Below are positions 51,801 to 60,800 of a stretch of 64,000 nucleotides of DNA, piece by piece. The DNA is from Hanleya hanleyi. Lineage: Eukaryota; Mollusca; Polyplacophora; Lepidopleurida; Hanleyidae. Each line of letters begins with the position of its first letter. Positions within the stretch are counted from its first letter, which is position 1. Location: contig JAVTVY010037112.1 of NCBI GenBank assembly GCA_036873755.1, forward strand, positions 62,001-126,000. Reading direction: 5' to 3'. The notes under the pieces were generated by a model, which saw only the letters and a program-made list of their open reading frames with translations, was not told the DNA's origin and made no database searches. Position numbers and translations under genes: made by a program.

Positions 51801-54800
51801 GACTCCCCCGTTGACTGCGTCACCCAAGGCGTCTCGAATTCCTGTGCGTCGGGAGCACCTGATGGAGATTCAGAGGTCCGTGGACAAGTTGGTAGAGAAG
51901 GGTACTGCTATAGAACTTCCGCCAAACGATATGTCCCCGGGCTTTTATTCTCCGGTGTTCCTGGTCCCCAAGAAGAACACCACCGAAATGCGTATGGTCA
52001 TAAACCTGCGTCGGTTGAACAAGGACTTCTTGGCCCCGCCTCCTAATTGCCGGATGGAGTCGTTCAGATCTATTCGTTCGGCTCTGTTACAAGGGGACTG
52101 GATGACGTCTCTCGACCTCCAAGATGCATATCTGCATGTTCCGATCTACAGGGCTCATCACAAGTATCTGCGCTTCCTGGTTGGCAACCGGAAGTTCCAG
52201 TTACGTGTGCTCCGTTTCGGACTATCCACGTCCCTTGTGTCTTCACCAGAATTTTCAACCCGGTGGCGTCATTCCTGCACACCAGAGGTCTCAAGTACCA
52301 CTTCTACCTCGACGATTCCCTACTACGGAATCAGTACAGGGAAGAACGCAAGGACACCAATTTCGTTTGGGAGGTCCTTGTTGCTTTGGGCTATCTTCCT
52401 CACGAGGGCAAATCGCAGTTGACACCATCCCAGTCTCGAGTCTTTCTCGGAGTTTCCCACGACACCCTTTCAGCGTTAGCGAAACCTCCAGAAGACCGCT
52501 GGAAGAAAATTCTGACGTCGGTGCCGACGTTTCTGTCAGCATCGCACAGACGTACTCTCCAGTTCGCTGCAATTATCGGCCTGTTAACATCAACTCAGGA
52601 TGTAACACCTCGAGGTCGGTTGCAGCTTCGGCCGTTGATGATGCACCTCAACAACCATTGGCCGAAACGGCACCTGAATCCTACTGTCCCTGTGACAGAG
52701 GATGTCAAACGTCTCCTACGCTGGTGGCTGCAGCCGGAGAACGTGATGATAGGTGTCACCGTCCTACCCTTTCAGCCGTCCCGTCAACTGTTTACGGACG
52801 CATCGATGGAAGGATGGGGAGCACATTTGGGTTCGAGGTCAATATCCGGCTTGTGGAACGACAGCCAGAGGAGGATGCATATCAATGTATTGGAGTTCCA
52901 GGCCGTAACCCTGGCCATACAGAGATTTCTTCCAGACCTCAGGAACCAACGCTTGTTAGTAGCGACGGACAACACGACAGTCCTGGCCTACATAAACAAG
53001 CAGGGAGGGACTCACTCTCCCCAACTGCTGGATCAAGCACAGAAATTCTTCAACCTATGTTGGGACAACGAAATTTCTGTGCGAGCTCGCCACATTCCCG
53101 GTCATCTGAACGTCCTGGCCGACGCATTGTCCAGACCGAATCAGATAATATCGACCGAATGGCAGCTCCACGAAGACATCCTAGCCCAGATGTCTCGGAT
53201 ATGGGAGACGCCGAATGTAGATCTGTTCGCCACCCGTTGGAACCATCTACTGCCGGCCTATGTGTCTCCCGTTCTGGATCCAGCAGCCCTGGCAGTCGGC
53301 GTCCTGTCTTGGGACTGGTCCGGCATGATTGCGTACGCCTACCCGCCGCCAGCAATCTTGTCGCAAGTCCTCCGAAAGATCCAAGCACAGCCGTGCGTGG
53401 TCTACCTTGTGACTCCGTGGTGGCCCGCTCGCCCTTGGTTTGCAGACCTGATGGATCTTCTCATAGACGTGCCTCGTCGGCTGCCGCTGTGATGGAACCT
53501 GCTTCGTCAGCCGAGATCCAGCCTGTACCACTCGAATCCCGGTCTATTTCAACTGACCGCGTTCAAGTGCTCCAGCATCAGCTCGTTGAGGCTGGATTTT
53601 CTGTCGAAGCGTCCGAAAGGATGGTCCGGTCCACCAGAGCATCAACGACTGCGGTGTACCAGAACAAGTGGAAGTCCTTCGCTACCTGGTGTTTTGGACG
53701 TGGGATTGATCCAACCTCTGCCTCTGTTCACCAGGTAGCAGACTTCCTTTTGCATCTGTTTCATGACAGGCAGCTTGTTCCGGCCACTGTCGACGGCTAT
53801 CGGTCCGCTATCTCCAGGGTGCCTCAATTGACCACAGGTGTCAACCCATCACTCGACGTCAACCTTTCTGCCCTTCTTCGTTCCTTTCGGGTGGAAAGGC
53901 CTACTCCGACACCGCAGCTTCCTAAATGGGATTTGGCTCTGGTTCTTAGACGGCTTTCTGAGCCTCCCTTCGAACCTATCGGCACCTGTGAGATGAAGTT
54001 TCTCTCCTACAAGACCGTCTTTCTGATCGCCTTTGCATCTGCCGCCCACGTATCAGAAATCCATGCCTTGGACTTCAGGTCTTTGAGATACAACCCTAAG
54101 TGGACCTGGGTGGCGTTATCTACTCTCCCGGACTTTGTTGCTAAGAATCAGTCACTCTACGACAATCTTCCGAGAGAGTTCGTCATCCCGGCTCTGTCCA
54201 ACATCCTGTCCGCAGCTGTTGACGACGACAGAGTCATGTGCCCCGCCAGGGCTCTCTCCTGCTACCTGGCACGTGTGGAGCATATGAGAGCCGGGCGGGT
54301 GCGTCTATTCATCCCTTTTGGGCCCTCTTCAAAGCAGGAGATATCTAAAAATACTATATCTGCCTGGCTTGCCAAGACCATTCGTTTGGCGTACACGGAC
54401 GTACCACCTGAGGTAATTTCCTTATCCAAGGTCTCCGCCCATGAGGTCAGGGCCATGGCGGCATCCTGGCCTCTATGGACCAATAGATCCGTGTCCGACA
54501 TTACGTGGGCCTGCTACTGGAGGAGTAATGTTACCTTCGTCTCACACTACCTTCAGGATTTGACGCTCCAACGACGGGACATTTACTCACTGGGACCCCT
54601 GGTGGCTGCCCAGTCTGTTGCGGACCCGTCATCCTCGCACTAGACCTCCTAGTGGTTTTACCATTTTTTAAAAAATCTGGTAAGTGTCTGCTCTCCCCAA
54701 ATTTTCAAAAAAGAGGGGGGCGGGAGGTTTCGGTCTAGTGCTTGTCAGCTATTCACTAGGCCCGCTTATTGTATATATTTAGGGTTGGGTGATTATATCG

Positions 54801-57800
54801 ATGGCCATATCGTCATGCTACATGTCTTTATGGCACTCGATTATCTCGCTGACTCCTGTTTTATCCTTCGCCTATGCTTGAGACTTTTTCTGTTTTGACC
54901 ACTATTTCCCTCCTCCTGCTATGATATTCTAGCAATAAGGTATGTGAAGGTAAGTTTTACAGCGCAAGAAATATGAAAAATTTGAAAATCAATTTTCCTA
55001 TTTCTAAGCTTAAACTTACCTTCACATACCGTGATGGCCCTCCCAGCCTCCACGCTGATGGGTTATTCACACTGCGATTGAATAGGAAAGAAGGAAGTGA
55101 CGTGGTCAGACAGAGAGGGTGCTGGGTACTCGCGCATGGGCATTGGGCATTACAGGGACTATTTTCTTTTGGTTCTGTGGTAAGGTTTTACAATAGAGCA
55201 ATCACATAGGAACACGATAGCAATAAGGTATGTGAAGGTAAGTTTAAGCTTAGAAATAGGAAAATTGATTTTCAAATTTTTCATGTTTCAATGAATTTTC
55301 CGTTGTTAAATTTCAGGAATGTTGTAGATTTGGCATCCAGTACACTTCCGATTGTTGTTATTGTGATGTTTCTGGACTCCATATTGGTAAACAACAATAT
55401 TTCTCCACGATATATAAATCTGCTCAGCTATTTGTATGATTGAACATGTTTAAGACGGCTTCTTGTCGGAATCATTCAAAACGTTTCTATCTTGTACAAT
55501 ATCCTCTCATGATTCATCCCTCTTAGATTCTGGTGTTACTGGTGTCAATCTGAAAATGCATTTTTGTATTGCTATGGCACAATGATAGCAAGATATTTGG
55601 CTCATCATTTCCTACCTTTTATCCAAGGGGCAGTGAGAAAATAACGTGCAGATCCCCATCTGTTAATCTACCTTAATCCTATCTGACCTGGGCTTTTTGG
55701 GACGTATCCTGGCCCCGTGGGGCGAAATGGCCGTACCCTTTTTCGTGCCCTTTGAGCTAGGGGGCTGAAACTTACCACACCATACCCTTGGGTCAAGCTC
55801 TACCAGAAAATGTAAAAGAATCCAAGATGGCCGCTTCGATGACGTCACAGTGACGGCATTTTTTGGTCGATTTTTCGGTCAGATTTTCTGAAGTTTTTGT
55901 TTATGCAATTTCTCCGCAAAAACTGCATGATAAATTAGTAAATATTAAATGTGATTTGAAATAAAATAGTTTTTGTCCACTTTTCACCGCGGAAAATGAC
56001 GAAGAAAACTCACTTTTCTGGTACCCCACGTGGTCGCCATATTGAATTTACCCATGATCCTCTGCTCTGGGGTCATGCAAATAGGTCAAAATAACCCCCG
56101 CTAAACTATAAGGTCACGGAGTTTCAGTTCTCCATTTTTTGGCGTTCCGGAGATAGCGCAGAAAGTTTGCTTGGTAGGGGGCGGGGGGGTGGTGTCCACC
56201 AGAATTTTGAAACTCGAAGGATAGAAGAAATGATCGACTGTTGAATTAAGCATAATTTCGTCGTAGACGTTGACTTGCTGCTGAAGGTCGAATTCGAATT
56301 GCTAAAGGCCCATTTCCACAGCACGCTTCGCGACAACCACAACAGCAAACCACAACTATATGCAGTTCGGCATATTTCCACAGAACGTGTCATGACAGCG
56401 ACACTCTCTCCATTTCAGCCATTCAACAAAAGGGATTCCCTTCAACGTAACCGGGCTAACGATTTATATTCCCTCTGATTGATCAATAGTTCAGCGACAA
56501 CGCGTTGAAATAGCCCTAGTTCTAATCGTGCCGCGCCTCAAAAATGTGGTTCTGATGTCCCCGCAACTGATGCATGCTTTGAGTACTGCACCATTGAATA
56601 ACATGAGGGTTATTTTTCGGATGTGGTTGTCGCTGAACTATTGACCAATCAGAGGGGATAGAAATCGTTGGCCCGGTTACGTTGAGGGAAATCCCTTCCG
56701 TTGAATGGCTGAAATGGCGGGAGTGTCACTGTACCGCGTGCTGTGGAAATGCGCCGAACTGCATAATTGTGGTTTGCAGTTGTGGTTGCCGCGAAGCCTG
56801 CTGTGGAAATGGGCCTTTAGAGGTTGATATTATGTAATTATCGATGGAAAGCATTGGAAACTTCACAATATGCAATCATTCAGCAGATCAAAACTTGAGG
56901 CGGATACTGGTAGAATATCGATAGAGAATTTTGTCGCGGGTAAGCAAGACCTTTATATTCTTCTGGTAGACTGAGAAACCCGTTTCGATTGCTTGAAGCC
57001 ATATCTGCATAGACCAACACCGGTTGAAGAGATTAAATATAAATTTGAACTCATTTTTGTAGGCCATTTCCATGGGGACGCTACGAGGTTGTGGTCGGCA
57101 ATTTGTTGGTGCCCTGTGTAACGTCCTGTGGTATATAATGGTCGCTATCCCAAGTTCCGTGGTTTTCATGTTCGTTTTAAAAATTGGAAGCCAAGGTAAA
57201 ATGCGATATCACAGAATCAGCAATTCTTTGTGACAAATCATAAATGAATCCGAATTAAATACTTAAAAACAATTGTCATCGAATTCAGATACAGTTTCGC
57301 CCAGAACCAAGTACCTTCATATAGGTTGTCCAGTACTGCGCAACGCATTCATGATATGTAGATTAATGCATGTGGTGCGCGTCACCATGGTGCACTCTGA
57401 TGTACCATAGTGTACTAAGGTGCACAACGAGCTTAGTAGTAAATAAAGGTGAAATTCCCGCGCATTCAGGTGCAGATAACTCTGTTTCAACAATTCTTGG
57501 TTATCTCCCCTGATTCGTACCGGAAGTGACCATTGACCCCTGCGCATGCACACAATAGCGGATACAAATTGTGCGCAGGGGTTAAAGGTCACTCCCGGTA
57601 CGAATCAGAGGAAACAGGAATTGTTCAGAGCTATCTGCCCCTGAATACGCGCCAGTTTTCCCTTTCACTAATTATCAAATGACGTCACTATGACATCACA
57701 TCCGGTCACGTGACATTCGGGTCACAGGTTACGTTTGGGTCAAAAGGCCACTTCCGGTCACGTGACGGCCCAGCAAGAGTTATGTGCCCCTACATTAGTC

Positions 57801-60800
57801 TTCATGGAGCCGTAGCTGCCTTTACATCTAAATAGGCCTCCAACGGTCATTTTACTACTCATCAAGTCGACGTCACTATGACGTCACATCCGGTGACGTG
57901 ACATCCGGGTCACAGGTCACATCCGGGTCAAAGAGCACTTCAGGTCACGTGACGGCCCAGCAATAAGTCCCTACATAAGACCTCAGTGACGTAATCTCCC
58001 AGAATGCACGTCATTAAACATGGTTCCCGACAATATCGCCAGCTATATGCCCAGTATAAATGACAAGTGGGGCACCCTCAGCTTCTCCACATAGCCTTAC
58101 AGCGAGAGAAGGGAAATCCCCAAAACCGTACGCGTATTGGCACGGAAAAATACATAAATAAAGGGGAAGTAAGACTTATAGTAATAAAGATAACCTATAG
58201 GTGTTGTAACCAATATATTCTGTTTATTTATTCGGGAAATGTCTCTCAACGAGAGTTTGGCAGTTTGTTTTCTCCAATGATTATTATTGTGCCATGACGT
58301 TATTTCATAATTATTAGATGGCACTGAAATTTGCAGGAGCGTTTCGGCAGTTTTCGGGTAGATTGATATACATGTAAATACAATCGTCTACTCCGTCATT
58401 CATTATTCAGTCGTCGTCCATTAGAGAATTTCCGCGTCATGATCCAAAAATCTAATTCATATAACAGCATTAGCACTAAATTAAAACAAAAGGATTCATA
58501 ATAAACATAAAAGTAGGCTAGTTACCCACAGGAGAGAAACGGTCGACAGTTCATTCAGTGTTTCCAGAAAAACGTCATGATATTCCAGAAATATCAGATC
58601 CGTATCGCTCTTCAGTATTCTTAATCTGTATGATTTTCGTAGAAAAGCCGTTATCTTGAGAATGGTGTATCTCAGTCACGCTTTGATAGTGACCGTTCAT
58701 AAGAACATTATGGGGATATTGAAGTGCATGGGTCCATATGGCCCTTAGTCCAGATCGATTGACTACGATAGCTAATATTCGATCGTTTGAACCGTACTAC
58801 ATGACACTGGCCACGCCCACTCCCGTATTGCACCATGACTGCAACTGATGGTGCACCGGAGGTTCGCTACTCATGGTTTAATTCCGCTTAAAGCTCAGCT
58901 CACACGGCGAACATTTTGCTGTATTAGAATCAAAAATTACATTCCGAGCTGTTTTGTCTGCTGTGTGCGGGGCCCCATAAACAGAACACATCTGTTCGGA
59001 ACAAATGTGAGATCAAACTTGTTTGGTAACATGTTTTGCCCTGGAACAATTTTTCGTCGTCTGTGTGCGGTGACTGCGAACATTTCTCGGAACATTTTCC
59101 AACTATTACCCAATCAACTGGCGAGCCTCTCCCATGTGACAGAGGGGGCTACGTCTACTTGTGGTGCTGGCGGTTTGTTTCGAGAAGAAGTGTTCGCTGT
59201 GTGCGGGGAACTGGAACAAAAACAGGCAAAAACGCGAAGCACTGTTTTTTGTTCAATGTTTTTGTTCTGATAGAACAAAATGTTCGCTGTGTACGTTGGG
59301 CTTAAGCCGGTGCTAGGGGCCGTGTGGATACTTCATAGGCTCAACCTGGACAGCTGCAATAAAAGCGCGGCTGAGATACTAAGGCAACATCCGAGAATCC
59401 ATCTATTCTCGGGTCTGAATGTGAGGTGCCGAGGGAAGCTTTCCTGTGGAGTTATATGGTTGCTTTTTAATCGCCAGACGTCACTCAGTTTTTCCCACCT
59501 GCTGCATATCACTCCAACCAGTAGTGCACTACAAAGATTAGTTTTTGACGGCACTGTATCCACGCCGTTTGTCATTACTAAAAGATTTTTTTTGGGAACA
59601 CATCATTCATAGTTACCAAGAGATTTGACTAACTCTGAAGTTTTGCTCATGTTAGCTTCTGTAGAAAATATCATCTCTGGTGTTCTATTATATCCGAGCC
59701 TTCTTTCAGCATCTATTTGCGGATCAATTGTCCAAGTGACCAGAACTCGTTGACGAAAACGTAAACTGACTAAAAGAGACGACCCATTTCGCTAGAGCTG
59801 AACCGGGAAATGTTCACTGGATAAGCTTAACATATGCATAAGCTATATAACTGGACATGATCGATACAGGGTCTCAGGTATAACATATGAAATATATTTC
59901 TGATGATGTATTTATTATTCTTTTTATACTCGCAAGGTTTCTGGTGGGGGCTAGTTTGTGGATGTGGACCGATGGCGTGTATGTACCTCTTCATCATTAG
60001 TCGAATAGACTGGCAGAATGAAGTTCAAAAGGTACGAAGGCTTCATTGTTCTCTGTATAATATAGCTGTGACAAAATATGCAAAAGCATTGTGCTATAGC
60101 TTTCCGGAACGTGTCTGATCTCCCCCTGAATAACTGCCGCTCTTTAAGATTAGAGGTATTAGAAGCTGCTTCCGGGAAGTAGTCGCCTCGGTTTCACTTT
60201 TCCTACGAAGTAGGCTCTCATTTGCAAATTGTCCGGTAATAAGTGAGTGAGTGAGTCCATCGGAATACTTTCATCGGCAAATTAAGGAGAACCGTTGATA
60301 TTAGAACCTTGATTTTTTGCATGAAGGTGCATTAGGGACTGTTACCAGCAAGTTCTGATCTGACCTACTTTTGATGAAAATTTCTGGTGATGTTTGATGA
60401 AAATTTCTTGTGATTCTGACTTGGACTGTGCCCATATTAATATTGGCAGGATTTCAACTTGAGGCGGGGGGATTTCCAAGAGTTCAGCGCGCGTCGAAGT
60501 CCTAATGCTGCCATGTCACCATAGACACCCGCAATTATTTGAAATAATATATTGATCAACTAGTCTAGAATATTTGTTTGAAAATCTATTTTTTTTATAT
60601 TTTCTACATGAACCAATAGATCTTGTACACGTGTACATTATGAAGATAATTTTCTTGAAAAATAGACTATTAAATTACTAAAACTAATTGTGAGGTCCTT
60701 TGGTACCTACCGGAAGTTCTCTGCACCAATACGGCCCTGATGAAACAAGGGAGATAAAACGCTTTCCGAATTGGGCTATTGGGATGGCTGGATATTATGA

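Larger units (their letters stand above)
47926..55284 (+). mobile_element. DIRS-type tyrosine-recombinase retrotransposon, near full length
   Basis: The element shows the whole DIRS plan: an inverted terminal repeat of about 170 bp at each end, a Gag-like ORF with a Cys/His cluster, an RT/RNase H ORF, a separate tyrosine recombinase ORF, and an internal complementary region just inside the right terminal repeat. There is no integrase, no poly(A) tail and no obvious target-site duplication, as expected for DIRS elements, which integrate circular DNA by site-specific recombination. It sits in the 21.8-kb MATE intron, in the same direction as the gene, with its right end about 32 bp before exon F. 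Several lesions (stop, duplication, frameshift, catalytic substitution) make it very likely non-autonomous now. Confidence 0.93.

Noticed and set aside
48421..51823. Minus-strand ORFs opposite the DIRS Gag and RT
   Set aside because: Shadow frames of the GC-rich coding strand.
52124..53491. N-terminal 456 codons of the long frame that ends in the recombinase
   Set aside because: This part overlaps RT/RNase H in another frame and has no domain; the recombinase starts at the ATG at 53492.
57505..57612. Intrinsic transcription terminator
   Set aside because: Bacterial-type logic does not apply here; this is a foldback repeat without a T tract.
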